This document shows positions 8,758 through 17,604 of a stretch of 64,000 bases of DNA, piece by piece. Each line of letters opens with the position of its first letter. Within the stretch, counting starts at the first letter, position 1. Where the stretch lies: positions 434,001 through 498,000 of the forward strand of contig NZ_FOZZ01000002.1 of the NCBI RefSeq assembly GCF_900116225.1, written 5' to 3'. Made by a program: the position numbers and the translations under genes. The stretch comes from Sphingobacterium wenxiniae. Its GTDB lineage: Bacteria > Bacteroidota > Bacteroidia > Sphingobacteriales > Sphingobacteriaceae. Below the pieces are notes generated by a model. It was not told where the DNA came from, did not search any database, and was given only the letters and a program-made list of their open reading frames with translations.

Positions 8758-8886
8758 CTATTCAAAAATTCCTTTAGGGTAACCAACAGTGTAGTAGTAC
8801 ACAGGTTCTAAAAAACTTATGTTAAATAGAACATGATATTTTTCCAGCAAACACCTTATTTCTTCGTTTAAATCGCCTTTTTTCAT
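8758..8886 (-). CDS. Possible 42-aa small protein
   Basis: In the 386-bp gap between gdhA and cysN a minus-strand frame opens with ATG (8884-8886) and runs 42 codons to TAG: MKKGDLNEEIRCLLEK, then a hydrophobic YYYTVGYPKGIFE end. It has a coding-like charged amphipathic helix at its start. No family is recognised and no promoter is clear, so this is a tentative call. The rest of the gap is AT-rich with nothing else visible except the terminator at 8977-9013. Confidence 0.35.
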   Translation of the reverse strand: MKKGDLNEEIRCLLEKYHVLFNISFLEPVYYYTVGYPKGIFE

Positions 8887-8976
8887 TATTACAAAGTGTG
8901 TTATAATTTATATTATGTTAAATAATAATAAAAACAAATCCTTCCATCTAATACTTCACCATATACTTAAATAAAA

Positions 8977-9013
8977 AAAGTCACCGTAGAGCATCTTTCT
9001 TTACGGTGACTAT
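8977..9013 (-). terminator. Terminator of the sulfate assimilation operon
   Basis: The stem AGTCACCGTA / TACGGTGACT (10 bp) is followed on the minus strand by a run of seven Ts. It sits about 25 nt downstream of the cysN stop. Confidence 0.85.
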
Positions 9014-9037
9014 TGGTTTAAAAAAATTATAAATCTA

Positions 9038-10282
9038 TTATGCTATACTTTCAATCATCAATGCACCTACAGTCAAATTCGTACGTGGGTCAATAATAAT
9101 TGCTTGCGAATTTTCAGGGAAATCCTTATGCAAATCAAATACAACATCCTGCGCGGCTTTTACAGCGACTTTGCCAATATCATTAAGTTTGATTTCTTCA
9201 CCAAATAATTGCTCTTGTGTATTGACATCGTATTTATGCAGAATATCAGCAATTTTAATTTTTGTCAGTGCAGTATGATTTTGCAATAAATAAACTTGTG
9301 TAGTATCCAGGACTTTGTTATCAAACCAACAGATATTGGCCTCAAAATTCCGTTCAGTCAGAGCTGGTTGTGCTGCGCTAACGATAATATCGCCACGGGA
9401 TATGTCAATATCATCAGCCAAATGTATGATAACAGATTGTCCATTTTCGGCTTGCACTAATTGTTCCTGATTAATTTCTATAGCTTTAATGGCACTTCGG
9501 GTTCCGCTTGGCAACACAATAACCTCCTCACCCAACTTAAGCCCCTCTCCTAACACTCTTCCGGCATATCCCCTATAGTCGTGTAAATCATCTGTTTGTG
9601 GACGAACGATCCACTGTACAGGAAAGCGCCAAGGCTGGTTTTTACGCTCTTCCAAATCTACATTTTCCAGATAATCAAGCAATGAAGCCCCATCATACCA
9701 AGTCAATCTATCCGATTTGTGAACAATATTGTCACCTTTCAAAGCCGAAACGGGAATAAAATCCAATTCTTTGATTTCCAACCTTTCAGCAAGCTTTAGA
9801 TAATCTTGCTTGATACTTTCAAAGACTGCCTGATCATAATCCACCATGTCCATCTTATTGATACAGACGAGTACTTTCTTGAGAGATAATAATTTAGCTA
9901 AAAACGAATGTCTCTTCGTTTGCTCAATTACACCTTTGCGCGCATCAACCAAAATGATGATAAGATCGGAATTAGATGCACCTGTAACCATATTTCGGGT
10001 GTATTGTATATGTCCAGGTGCATCGGCAATGATGAATTTACGTTTTTCAGTTTGAAAATATTTGTAGGCTACATCAATGGTAATCCCTTGCTCTCTTTCC
10101 GCTTTAAGTCCGTCAGTAAGGATAGCCAAATCCACCGTACCATCGTTATTTTTCCGATTGGCTTTCTTGATGGCTTCCAATTGGTCATCCAGAATAGAGT
10201 TTGTATCGTATAGCAATCGTCCGATCAATGTACTTTTACCGTCATCAACCGAACCTGCTGTTATAAATTTGAGTATGTTCAT
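9038..10282 (-). CDS. cysN: Sulfate adenylyltransferase subunit 1 (GTPase)
   Basis: A 414-residue translation-factor-type GTPase that drives ATP sulfurylase. G1 loop GSVDDGKST (10-18), G3 DAPGH, G4 NKMD, then beta-barrel domains. With CysD it makes APS from sulfate and ATP. It ends without a fused APS kinase (CysC) domain, and no separate cysC is in the cluster, which fits direct reduction of APS by the adjacent cysH product. It is the last gene of the six-gene minus-strand operon. Confidence 0.95.
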   Translation of the reverse strand: MNILKFITAGSVDDGKSTLIGRLLYDTNSILDDQLEAIKKANRKNNDGTVDLAILTDGLKAEREQGITIDVAYKYFQTEKRKFIIADAPGHIQYTRNMVTGASNSDLIIILVDARKGVIEQTKRHSFLAKLLSLKKVLVCINKMDMVDYDQAVFESIKQDYLKLAERLEIKELDFIPVSALKGDNIVHKSDRLTWYDGASLLDYLENVDLEERKNQPWRFPVQWIVRPQTDDLHDYRGYAGRVLGEGLKLGEEVIVLPSGTRSAIKAIEINQEQLVQAENGQSVIIHLADDIDISRGDIIVSAAQPALTERNFEANICWFDNKVLDTTQVYLLQNHTALTKIKIADILHKYDVNTQEQLFGEEIKLNDIGKVAVKAAQDVVFDLHKDFPENSQAIIIDPRTNLTVGALMIESIA

Positions 10283-10305
10283 TGTTTATTAGTATTGAGT
10301 TTTAA

Positions 10306-10368
10306 GTCCCCCTAACCCCCAAAGGGGGAATCTGTTGTGCTCCCCTCCTTTGGAGGGGTTGGGGGAGG
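10306..10368. repeat. Intergenic REP-like palindrome between cysD and cysN
   Basis: Two G/C-rich hairpin halves, CCCCTAACCCCCAAAGGGGG and CTCCCCTCCTTTGGAGGGG followed by TTGGGGGAGG, fold on each other (CCCCCTAACCCC with GGGGTTGGGGGA). The composition is strikingly unlike the surrounding AT-rich DNA. This layout is typical of dispersed extragenic palindromes in Bacteroidota. Being inside an operon, it may be transcribed and act in mRNA stability or attenuation. Confidence 0.7.
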
Positions 10369-10369
10369 A

Positions 10370-11260
10370 TTAAAAATATCCCTGCTTTTTCCGCTCTTCC
10401 ATTGCTGCTTCAGATACCTTGTCATCCATCCGTGCCCCTCTTTCGCTAACCGTGGATGCTTTAATTTCAGTGATAATATCATCCAACTCGGTTGCTACAG
10501 AATCTACAGCAGCTGTACAAGTCATATCCCCTACTGTTCTGAAACGAACAGACTTATGTTCAACAACATCTTCCTCATCTATTTGAAGGCACGGAGCTGC
10601 GGCCATCCACTGTCCGTTTCTCCAAACAACTTCACGTTCGTGGCTAAAATAAATGGATGGAAGCGCTATTTTCTCACGTTTGATATAATTCCACACATCA
10701 AGCTCTGTCCAATTAGAGATTGGGAAAACACGTACATTTTCGCCTTTATGTATCTTCCCATTGAGAATATTCCAAAGTTCCGGACGCTGACGTTTCGGAT
10801 CCCACTGCCCAAACTCATCACGAACGGAGAAAATACGTTCTTTTGCACGTGCTTTTTCCTCATCCCGTCGTGCTCCTCCAATACAAGCATCAAAACCGTA
10901 TTTCTCAATCGTATCTAACAGTGTAACGGTCTGCAAGGCATTTCTACTGGCATTCTTTCCCTTCTGCTCCACAGCTTTTCCTTCATCTATACTATCCTGC
11001 ACCAAACCTACAATCAATCGCTCCCCTGTCTGTTCAACCAGCCAATCACGGAACTCAATAGTTTCCGGAAAATTATGGCCCGTGTCGATGTGCACCAATG
11101 GAAAAGGAAACTTTCCCGGACGAAAAGCTTTTTTAGCTAAGTGTACTAAAGTAATTGAATCCTTCCCTCCAGAGAAAAGCAAAGCGGGATTCTCAAACTG
11201 CCCGGCAACCTCCCTTAAAATATATATGGCTTCCGCTTCTAAATGATCCAAATAATCCAT
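10370..11260 (-). CDS. cysD: Sulfate adenylyltransferase subunit 2
   Basis: A 296-residue N-type ATP pyrophosphatase with the PP-loop LLFSGGKDS near residues 28-36 and the CysD segments HIDTGHNFPET and GGARRDEEKARAKER. It transfers AMP from ATP to sulfate, making APS together with the GTPase CysN. The basic GARMDDKVSEAAMEERK C-terminus is typical of CysD. It sits between cysH and cysN, separated from each by an intergenic palindrome. Confidence 0.96.
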   Translation of the reverse strand: MDYLDHLEAEAIYILREVAGQFENPALLFSGGKDSITLVHLAKKAFRPGKFPFPLVHIDTGHNFPETIEFRDWLVEQTGERLIVGLVQDSIDEGKAVEQKGKNASRNALQTVTLLDTIEKYGFDACIGGARRDEEKARAKERIFSVRDEFGQWDPKRQRPELWNILNGKIHKGENVRVFPISNWTELDVWNYIKREKIALPSIYFSHEREVVWRNGQWMAAAPCLQIDEEDVVEHKSVRFRTVGDMTCTAAVDSVATELDDIITEIKASTVSERGARMDDKVSEAAMEERKKQGYF

Positions 11261-11311
11261 TTTTATCTCTTCTTATTTTATTGTTAATTTACGCGTTGTG
11301 CATTAGTTTCT

Positions 11312-11367
11312 TTGTCATCCTGAGGCTTCGACAGGCTCAGCCTGACATTCGTCGAAGGATAGACATG
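11312..11367. repeat. REP-like element (TGTCATCCTGAG family)
   Basis: The cysH-cysD gap holds TGTCATCCTGAGGCTTCGAC, followed by nested complementary arms (CTTCGAC with GTCGAAG; CTGAG with CTCAG). Related sequence occurs at 27755 and 51292 in this window, so it is a dispersed family rather than a local feature. Confidence 0.6.
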
Positions 11368-11374
11368 TTGCTCT

Positions 11375-12082
11375 CTATTTTGTGATATGCAACCCACACT
11401 CTTTTTTGCTCTTATCTTCCCACCACCAACGACCGGCACGAAAATCATCCCCGGCTTGTACAGCTCTTGTGCATGGTTGGCAACCGATACTCGGAAAGCC
11501 TTTATCATGCAAAGGGTTATAAGGCACAAAGTTCTTTCGCAGAAAATTGTCTACTTCTGTTAGACTCCAGTGAAAGATAGGGTGAATCTTGATGATCTGA
11601 TTGACTTCATCCCATTCCACCATGTGCATGTCCTCCCGATTTGCAGACTGTTCTGCACGAATGCCAGTAATCCAAACCTTAAACCCTTGAATTGCGCGGT
11701 GTAAAGGTTCTATCTTGCGGATATAACAGCATTCTTTACGGTTTTCAACAGACTCATAAAAGCTTGAAGGCCCCTTTTCCGTTACCATTTTTTCAACGGC
11801 TACGGTATCCGGGTAGTAAGCTTTGATTGACAGTTTATATTTTTCCAATGTACGGTTCCAGACATAGTAAGTTTCCGGGAAAAGCCGTCCGGTTTCCAGC
11901 GTAAAAATCTTTGCTTGACTACCACTCTCCGCAATGAAATGTGTCAGAACCTGATCTTCGATACCGAACGAAGTAGAAAATACCGCCTGCTCGCCAAACT
12001 GTTGCTCGATATAACGAATGACATCAATAGCATCCAGTCCTTCAACTTCTTTCTGAATTTTATGTATTGTCGTAATTTCCAA
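11375..12082 (-). CDS. cysH: APS reductase (adenylylsulfate reductase, thioredoxin-type)
   Basis: A 235-residue PAPS/APS reductase family protein that reduces adenylylsulfate to sulfite. CysCys at 118-119 and Cys201/Cys204 in GCQPC are the ligands of the [4Fe-4S] cluster that marks APS-using enzymes, and Cys229 in ECGLH is the catalytic thiol. The only plausible start is TTG at 12080-12082: the same frame hits the TAG of the upstream gene 12 nt earlier, an SD-like AAAGGGGGA precedes it, and there is no later in-frame Met before conserved sequence. Confidence 0.93.
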   Translation of the reverse strand: MEITTIHKIQKEVEGLDAIDVIRYIEQQFGEQAVFSTSFGIEDQVLTHFIAESGSQAKIFTLETGRLFPETYYVWNRTLEKYKLSIKAYYPDTVAVEKMVTEKGPSSFYESVENRKECCYIRKIEPLHRAIQGFKVWITGIRAEQSANREDMHMVEWDEVNQIIKIHPIFHWSLTEVDNFLRKNFVPYNPLHDKGFPSIGCQPCTRAVQAGDDFRAGRWWWEDKSKKECGLHITK

Positions 12083-12094
12083 AAATCCCCCTTT

Positions 12095-12667
12095 CTAAAT
12101 TTTCAATGCTCCTTTGGTGTGTTCGTTCAACGCCTTTACTTTCTCTTGAAAATCCCCTTTTAAAGAATCTCGCAACTCACCCATAAGCGCTAAAGTTTCA
12201 TCGATTTCCTCCGGTAGTAAATCTGCAAGAAATTCTTTCAACCTTTTGGCCATTGTCGGGGATTTCCCATTCGTGGAAATGCCTATTTTCAGATTACCCT
12301 TCTGCACAACAGAACCCAGATACACATCACACAGATCAGGTTTATCAGCCACATTCAACAGAATATTTTGCTTGGTGGCCAAAACTCGGATATGTTGGTT
12401 CAGTACAGCATTATTTGTTGCAAGGACAATAAAGCCGACATTTTCCAGGTCTTCATCCCGAAAAGCTCTTTCTGACAAATAGATGTTTTTTCTGTCTTTG
12501 ATAAACTCCCGCACGCCTTCGCTTACTTCCTCTGCCACGAGATGAATACGTGCATTCGGCGAACTGGAAACCATTGCCTGAAGCTTTTCCAAGCCCACAG
12601 CGCCTGCTCCCACCAAAAGTGTATTCACTTGGTGTAACTTTAAAAATATAGGAAACAGTTCGTTCAT
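12095..12667 (-). CDS. Precorrin-2 dehydrogenase / sirohydrochlorin ferrochelatase
   Basis: A 190-residue Met8/CysG-N type protein: NAD fold NTLLVGAGAVGLEK (residues 15-28), FIVLATNNAVLN, and the sirohaem synthase motif ISTNGKSPTMAKRLKE. It oxidises precorrin-2 and probably inserts Fe2+, making the siroheme needed by the sulfite reductase of the same operon. Its ATG directly follows the cobA stop, indicating translational coupling. Confidence 0.92.
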   Translation of the reverse strand: MNELFPIFLKLHQVNTLLVGAGAVGLEKLQAMVSSSPNARIHLVAEEVSEGVREFIKDRKNIYLSERAFRDEDLENVGFIVLATNNAVLNQHIRVLATKQNILLNVADKPDLCDVYLGSVVQKGNLKIGISTNGKSPTMAKRLKEFLADLLPEEIDETLALMGELRDSLKGDFQEKVKALNEHTKGALKI

Positions 12668-13429
12668 TTATATAGCGACAGTATGTAATTCCTTTTTCAA
12701 GTCTTCAAATCGTTCATGTTTGGAGACAACATCCCCCAACACGATGATAGCAGGAACACCCACCAAATTACGCTCAGCTTCCTGCAAGATGGTATCTATC
12801 GTTCCCAAAGCAATTCGCTCATTGGGCAATGAACCATTTTGTATCACAGCAATAGGAAGATTTCCCTTACCATGTTCTTGATAAAGCGACACAATCTGAG
12901 CCAGTTTCGCATAGCCCATCAATACGACAACTGTAGCGGTAGTTGTTACTGCAGTATACAGATCTTTGGACAAATTGCCCTCTGTGGTTGCACCAGTAAT
13001 AACCCAAAAGCTCTCACTGACTCCTCTGTGCGTCAATGGTATTTGTTGTAGGGCAGTCAATCCGACAGATGAAGAGATTCCCGGAATGACAGCAGTCGGA
13101 ATATTAAATTGCCTTGCGTACTCCAGTTCCTCTCCCCCTCGTCCGAAAACGAATGGATCTCCACCTTTCAAACGTACAACATGACCATGTGTCAAAGCGT
13201 AGTCCACCAACAGCTTATTAATATAATCCTGCGAAGTGGAAATACGTTCAGCACGTTTGCCAACGTATATTTTTGTGCAGCCTGGTTTCGCATAATCCAA
13301 TAATTCTTCATTCACTAAGGCATCATACAAAATAACATCTGCTTGTTGAATAGCCCTAATGCCTTTCAAAGTAATCAAATCTGCTGCACCCGGTCCGGCA
13401 CCTACTAAAGTTATATATGGGGTAATCAT
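12668..13429 (-). CDS. cobA: Uroporphyrinogen-III C-methyltransferase
   Basis: A 253-residue SUMT: N-terminal LVGAGPGAADLITLKG, then VRLKGGDPFVFGRGGEE and PGISS, all hallmarks of the tetrapyrrole methylase family. It methylates uroporphyrinogen III twice with SAM to give precorrin-2, the substrate of the next gene product. CobA and the dehydrogenase are separate here, whereas E. coli CysG is a fusion. Confidence 0.96.
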   Translation of the reverse strand: MITPYITLVGAGPGAADLITLKGIRAIQQADVILYDALVNEELLDYAKPGCTKIYVGKRAERISTSQDYINKLLVDYALTHGHVVRLKGGDPFVFGRGGEELEYARQFNIPTAVIPGISSSVGLTALQQIPLTHRGVSESFWVITGATTEGNLSKDLYTAVTTTATVVVLMGYAKLAQIVSLYQEHGKGNLPIAVIQNGSLPNERIALGTIDTILQEAERNLVGVPAIIVLGDVVSKHERFEDLKKELHTVAI

Positions 13430-13477
13430 TGTTCTTTTTAGTATTGAGTATTTCTTCTATTTATTCTTTTATCCGCA

Positions 13478-15577
13478 CTACGCCTTCACTACTGCTTGCC
13501 TATATTCTGCTGCCTCATAGTAAAATGCTGTAGCCTGTGTAAGATATGCTTCGGCAAACTCTTTAGACGGCTCATATTTATTGATCTGAAGCACACGTTC
13601 AGTAAAGGCCGTTGGAAATGTAAAGGTTCCTTCCTGAACATAAAGTGTCTCAAATTCATTGATAACCGCAATTTGCGTGCTCGCATTCACACCTTTATCC
13701 AATAATAATGCTTTTGCTGTCCACACAAATGAGCTATAAATATGATAAATGGCATCGGCATAGGAACCTTTTTCTAAGGCTTGTTTAGCCAATTCCAATT
13801 TTTCTTCAGTCTCAAACAATAAAGTCGCGACAAGATCGATAACCACACCTGCACATTCGCCAACGCCAATCGCTGTATTATAGACATCCTCACGCCCCCA
13901 ATCCAGAAACTCATCTTCGGTGAGTGTAGAAAGGTCCGCGATAGGCTTTAACAGACGGTAAAAATAATCTTTGGTTTGTCTGTCATAGTATTCATGAAAG
14001 CTTTCATCAGCAAGCTTGTTAATTTTAAAATCATTCAAAACCAGATCCACAACTTGTGTTACGCGCTTAGTAGGCACTTTTGTAATCCGGTCGGCAATAC
14101 GTCCGACTCCATTACCAACCGTACCGCCACCGATCATCACTTGCGCAGCCGGCAATACTTTGCCAGCGGCCTTCAATGAACCGCCATGAAAACCGATATG
14201 TGCCAAACTGTGTTGACCACAAGCATTCATACAGCCCGAAATCTTGATTTTCAAATTCTGCTCATACACAAAATCATGATGAAACTCTTCGATATATCGT
14301 TCCAATACACGGGCCATTTCTGTCGAGTTGGATATACCAAGGTTGCAGGTATCCGTACCTGGGCAAGTGGTTACATCCAAAGTACTGTTAAATCCATAGT
14401 GGGCATAGCCCAAGCTGTGCAGCACATTATAAATATGCGGTAAAGAAGCTTTGCGTGCATATTTCAACAACAGATTTTGATCTTGTGTAACCCGCATGTC
14501 GTCTGCAACATGCTCTTGGATTCCTTCGATAAGCAAACGGGCTTTAGCGGTTGGTATATCACCTGTCGGCACTTTAACATACACACCGTAAAATCCAGAT
14601 TGCTTTTGTTCAAATGTGTTCGTTTTCAACCAGATTTCGTATGCTTTAGCATCTACAGGCTCTACCTCGCCTTTAAAAACAGCTGGCGGTTCGGGTTGAG
14701 CAACAGTCTCCCGATCGATAACAAAATGTTGAGTTTTATTCGCAAGGCGCTCCTCTTCTACCAATCTTAAAACCTCTTCCAATCCTAATTTTTGGACTAC
14801 ATATTTGAAACGCGCTTTGTTTCTATTGTTTCGTTCACCATAACGGTCAAAGACACGGATAGTGGCTTCTATAAGAGGAATAAACTCATCTTCCGGAAGA
14901 AAATCGTGGATTTTCTGTGCCAGAATAGGCTGCGCACCAAGTCCACCACCATACATAACGGTAAAGCCTCTTTGCTCCTCTCCTTCCACAATACGTACTT
15001 TAGGGATAAAACCAAAATCCTGCAAGTAGGAGAATGCCGTGTCTTTATCGCTCGATGAAAATCCAATTTTAAACTTTCGCCCCATTTCAGCACAGATAGG
15101 ATTCCGAACAAAGTATTCAAAAGTTGTGCGTGCATACGGCGATACATCAAAAGGTTCGTCAGGATCAATACCCGCTGCCGGCGACGCCGTTACATTCCGC
15201 ACCGTATTACCGCAAGCCTCACGCAGGGTCATGTCATCTTCTGCCAGTTGTGCCCACAGCTCCGGAGTTCTGTCCAAGCTTACAAAATGTATCTGTATAT
15301 CTTGTCTTGTTGTAAAATGGATATTGCTGCTGGCATATTCGTCCGAAACATCAGCTATACGAAGCAATTGTTTGAAGGTTACCTTACCGAAGGGCAATTT
15401 AATACGTATCATTTGTACGCCCGGTTGGCGCTGTCCATATATTCCCCGAGCCAAACGCAGGGACTTAAACTTGTCCTCCACCATTTTTCCTTCTCTATAG
15501 GAACGGATTTTTCTCTCCAGCTCAATAATTTCTTGTTCTACAACGGGGTTCTCCAGTTCTGTTCTAAAACTCTGCAT
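13478..15577 (-). CDS. Siroheme nitrite/sulfite reductase with C-terminal HEPN-like helical extension
   Basis: A 699-residue protein. Residues about 1-570 are a ferredoxin-type nitrite/sulfite reductase with the siroheme/[4Fe-4S] ligands Cys405, Cys411 (TCPGTDTC), Cys449 and Cys453 (GCMNAC), and the anion-binding arginines of RLARGIYGQR and TTRQDIQ. In this operon it must reduce sulfite to sulfide. Residues about 585-699 are an all-helical extension resembling HEPN folds (AIYHIYSSFVWTAKALL) but without the RxxxxH nuclease motif. No CysJ flavoprotein is encoded nearby, so ferredoxin is the probable donor. First gene of the operon. Confidence 0.92.
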   Translation of the reverse strand: MQSFRTELENPVVEQEIIELERKIRSYREGKMVEDKFKSLRLARGIYGQRQPGVQMIRIKLPFGKVTFKQLLRIADVSDEYASSNIHFTTRQDIQIHFVSLDRTPELWAQLAEDDMTLREACGNTVRNVTASPAAGIDPDEPFDVSPYARTTFEYFVRNPICAEMGRKFKIGFSSSDKDTAFSYLQDFGFIPKVRIVEGEEQRGFTVMYGGGLGAQPILAQKIHDFLPEDEFIPLIEATIRVFDRYGERNNRNKARFKYVVQKLGLEEVLRLVEEERLANKTQHFVIDRETVAQPEPPAVFKGEVEPVDAKAYEIWLKTNTFEQKQSGFYGVYVKVPTGDIPTAKARLLIEGIQEHVADDMRVTQDQNLLLKYARKASLPHIYNVLHSLGYAHYGFNSTLDVTTCPGTDTCNLGISNSTEMARVLERYIEEFHHDFVYEQNLKIKISGCMNACGQHSLAHIGFHGGSLKAAGKVLPAAQVMIGGGTVGNGVGRIADRITKVPTKRVTQVVDLVLNDFKINKLADESFHEYYDRQTKDYFYRLLKPIADLSTLTEDEFLDWGREDVYNTAIGVGECAGVVIDLVATLLFETEEKLELAKQALEKGSYADAIYHIYSSFVWTAKALLLDKGVNASTQIAVINEFETLYVQEGTFTFPTAFTERVLQINKYEPSKEFAEAYLTQATAFYYEAAEYRQAVVKA

Positions 15578-15652
15578 GTTATGTCTCTTCTCGTATTATG
15601 ATTTTTACAAATCTAACTACATAATAGTAGTTTCTTTTCAATAACTCCGCGA

Positions 15653-15660
15653 CAAAGTTA
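15653..15660 (-). promoter_or_regulatory. Candidate -7 box of the sulfate assimilation operon
   Basis: TAACTTTG on the minus strand matches TAnnTTTG exactly and lies about 75 nt before the sulfite reductase ATG. No TTG is found at the ideal -33 distance, so the call is moderate. Confidence 0.4.
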
Positions 15661-15704
15661 TAAAATAAATATCTATAAATTATATAAACTCTACTGATTT
15701 AGTA

Positions 15705-15712
15705 TATATTTG
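15705..15712 (+). promoter_or_regulatory. Candidate -7 box of the pst-like operon
   Basis: TATATTTG matches TAnnTTTG and lies 25 nt before the GTG start of the binding-protein gene. The divergent boxes of the two operons are only 44 nt apart, so one regulator could act on both. Confidence 0.45.
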
Positions 15713-15737
15713 TAGAAAATTTTTCAACCCTTACATT

Positions 15738-16742
15738 GTGATTATTGAGAAGAGAAGATATAAATGGCTAAAATATAGCGTGTTAATCGCTTGTTTAAGT
15801 ACCGCCTGCGCACCGAAAGTCAAAGAAGGTTATGATGAAGCAACAGGATATACTGGGAATATTTCCATATCCGGAGCCTTTGCTTTGTATCCAATTGTGG
15901 TTTTATGGAGTGAAGATTTCAAAGCTTTACACCCGAACGTACGCTTTAACATTTCTGCAGGTGGTGCCGGGAAAGGTATTTCCGATGTATTGACCAATAT
16001 GGTTGATATAGGCCTTGTATCACGGGATTTGCATCCGCAGGAAGTGGAAAAAGGAGCTTACCCTATCCACATAGCCAATGACGCCGTATTGGGTACAATA
16101 AACAGTAAGCATCCAAACATTGATCTGATTAAGAAACGTGGTTTTACACAGGAAGAGCTTGCCAATATCTTTGTCCACCAACGTTACAAGTATTGGAACG
16201 ACATTGATACCCGATTCGTAAAAGAACCGATTGAAGTCTATGTGCGCTCGGATGCTGCTGGTGCTGGCGAGACCTGGGCAAAGTATTTTGGCGAACGCCA
16301 GGAGGATCTGAAAGGGATAGGCATATTCGGTGATCCCGGACTGGCACAGGCTGTAAAGGAGAAGCCGTTGTCCATTGGCTTTGGCAATATCAATTTTGTT
16401 TACGATTTGCAGACGAAAAAGACTGCGGAACATATCACCACCATTCCCTTGGATCTGAATGCAAATGGTAGGATTGATGAAGATGAAGATTTTTACGGCC
16501 ATTTAGATAGTCTCACCAAAGCTATCGCAGAAAAAAGGTATCCGTCTCCTCCGGCACGTGATCTTACGTTCGTGATACGAAAAGACAAGCAGACCAAGCT
16601 CATAGCCGCCTTTATATCTTTTGCCCTGGACAAGCAACAGCAAGGATATCTGTTGGAAAACGGTTATGTGCCATTAAATGATGAAACAAGAAATACAGAA
16701 TTAAATAAGTTATCAAGTGGACTGGAGACTGATAAAAGATAG
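15738..16742 (+). CDS. pstS: PstS-like ABC importer substrate-binding lipoprotein
   Basis: A 334-residue lipoprotein (lipobox LSTAC, Cys near residue 24) of the PstS-type binding-protein family: ISGAFALYP, then NISAGGAGKGISDVLTNMVDIGLVSRD. Start is GTG 15738; no upstream ATG fits. In the anion-binding loop the usual RSDGSGTT of phosphate binders reads RSDAAGAGETW (170-180), so the ligand may not be phosphate. It is divergent from the sulfate reduction operon, and phoU is absent. Sulfate or another oxyanion is a plausible ligand (inference); phosphate remains the family default. Confidence 0.85.
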   Translation: MIIEKRRYKWLKYSVLIACLSTACAPKVKEGYDEATGYTGNISISGAFALYPIVVLWSEDFKALHPNVRFNISAGGAGKGISDVLTNMVDIGLVSRDLHPQEVEKGAYPIHIANDAVLGTINSKHPNIDLIKKRGFTQEELANIFVHQRYKYWNDIDTRFVKEPIEVYVRSDAAGAGETWAKYFGERQEDLKGIGIFGDPGLAQAVKEKPLSIGFGNINFVYDLQTKKTAEHITTIPLDLNANGRIDEDEDFYGHLDSLTKAIAEKRYPSPPARDLTFVIRKDKQTKLIAAFISFALDKQQQGYLLENGYVPLNDETRNTELNKLSSGLETDKR

Positions 16743-17604
16743 AATTGTCAAATATACATTTGCATTCCTGCTATTTATAGCATTGGGCATGGTGTTACTG
16801 ATTTTTGTAGGATTGACAGGAAAATCGCTCCCTTTATTGCAAAACGAGCCTATCGGGCAGATTTTGACGGAAAGCGTTTGGTCACCTTTGAAAGGAAACT
16901 TTGGATTTCTGCCCTTCATTATGGGAACGGTTTGGGTTACTTTTATTTCTTTATTGATAGCAGTACCACTTTGTACATTGGCCTCGGCTTATTTAGTGGA
17001 ATATGCCAGTGAGCATTTACGGAGACTCGTATTGCCATTAATGAACGTTCTTGCTGCGATTCCACCGGTACTTTATGGTGTGTGGGGCGTGTTGTTTGTC
17101 GTTCCTGTTTTAAGCCGTTATGTAGCACCGATGTTTGGCATAGACTCTTCTGGTTATTCGGTATTTGCCGGGGGAATTGTATTGGCAGTTATGATCTTTC
17201 CAATTATGATCAGCATCATGGTACAGGTTTTACAGACCATTCCCCAGGATCTCAAATCAGCATCCCTCTCTTTGGGAGCTACCAAATGGGAAACAATCAC
17301 AAAAGTGGTTCTTGTAAAGGCCAGACCGGGATTGATTGCAGCGGTTGTATTGGGGATTTCTCGCGCTTTCGGTGAAACCATCGCAGTTTTGATGGTCTGC
17401 GGAAATGTTCCGCAGATTCCAAAATCGCTTTTTGATGCCGGCTATCCTATTCCGGCATTGATAGCCAATAATTTTGGTGAAATGATGTCTATTCCTTTAT
17501 ATGATTCAGCATTGATGTTTGCCGCGTTGTTATTATTCGTCATCATCTTCGGGTTCAATTTAATTTCTAGGCTTATCTTAAATAGATTGGAGGGTAAAAA
17601 CTAA
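16717..17604 (+). CDS. pstC: PstC-like ABC importer permease
   Basis: A 295-residue inner-membrane permease with six predicted spans and the EAA-type loop SLSLGATKWETITKVVL that contacts the ATPase, followed by SRAFGETIAVLMVCGN as in PstC. GTG start 16717 overlaps the binding-protein gene by 26 nt; the next in-frame ATG would remove most of the first span. It forms the channel with the PstA-like subunit. Confidence 0.9.
   Translation: MDWRLIKDRIVKYTFAFLLFIALGMVLLIFVGLTGKSLPLLQNEPIGQILTESVWSPLKGNFGFLPFIMGTVWVTFISLLIAVPLCTLASAYLVEYASEHLRRLVLPLMNVLAAIPPVLYGVWGVLFVVPVLSRYVAPMFGIDSSGYSVFAGGIVLAVMIFPIMISIMVQVLQTIPQDLKSASLSLGATKWETITKVVLVKARPGLIAAVVLGISRAFGETIAVLMVCGNVPQIPKSLFDAGYPIPALIANNFGEMMSIPLYDSALMFAALLLFVIIFGFNLISRLILNRLEGKN

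Noticed and set aside
10337..10918. Plus-strand frame of 193 codons opposite cysD
   Set aside because: It is the complement of a highly conserved gene and begins in an intergenic palindrome; no signal of its own.
15039..15500. Plus-strand 153-codon frame inside the sulfite reductase gene
   Set aside because: Antisense shadow of conserved coding sequence.
13478..15577. HEPN toxin activity in the sulfite reductase tail
   Set aside because: No RxxxxH motif is present and no MNT partner is near.
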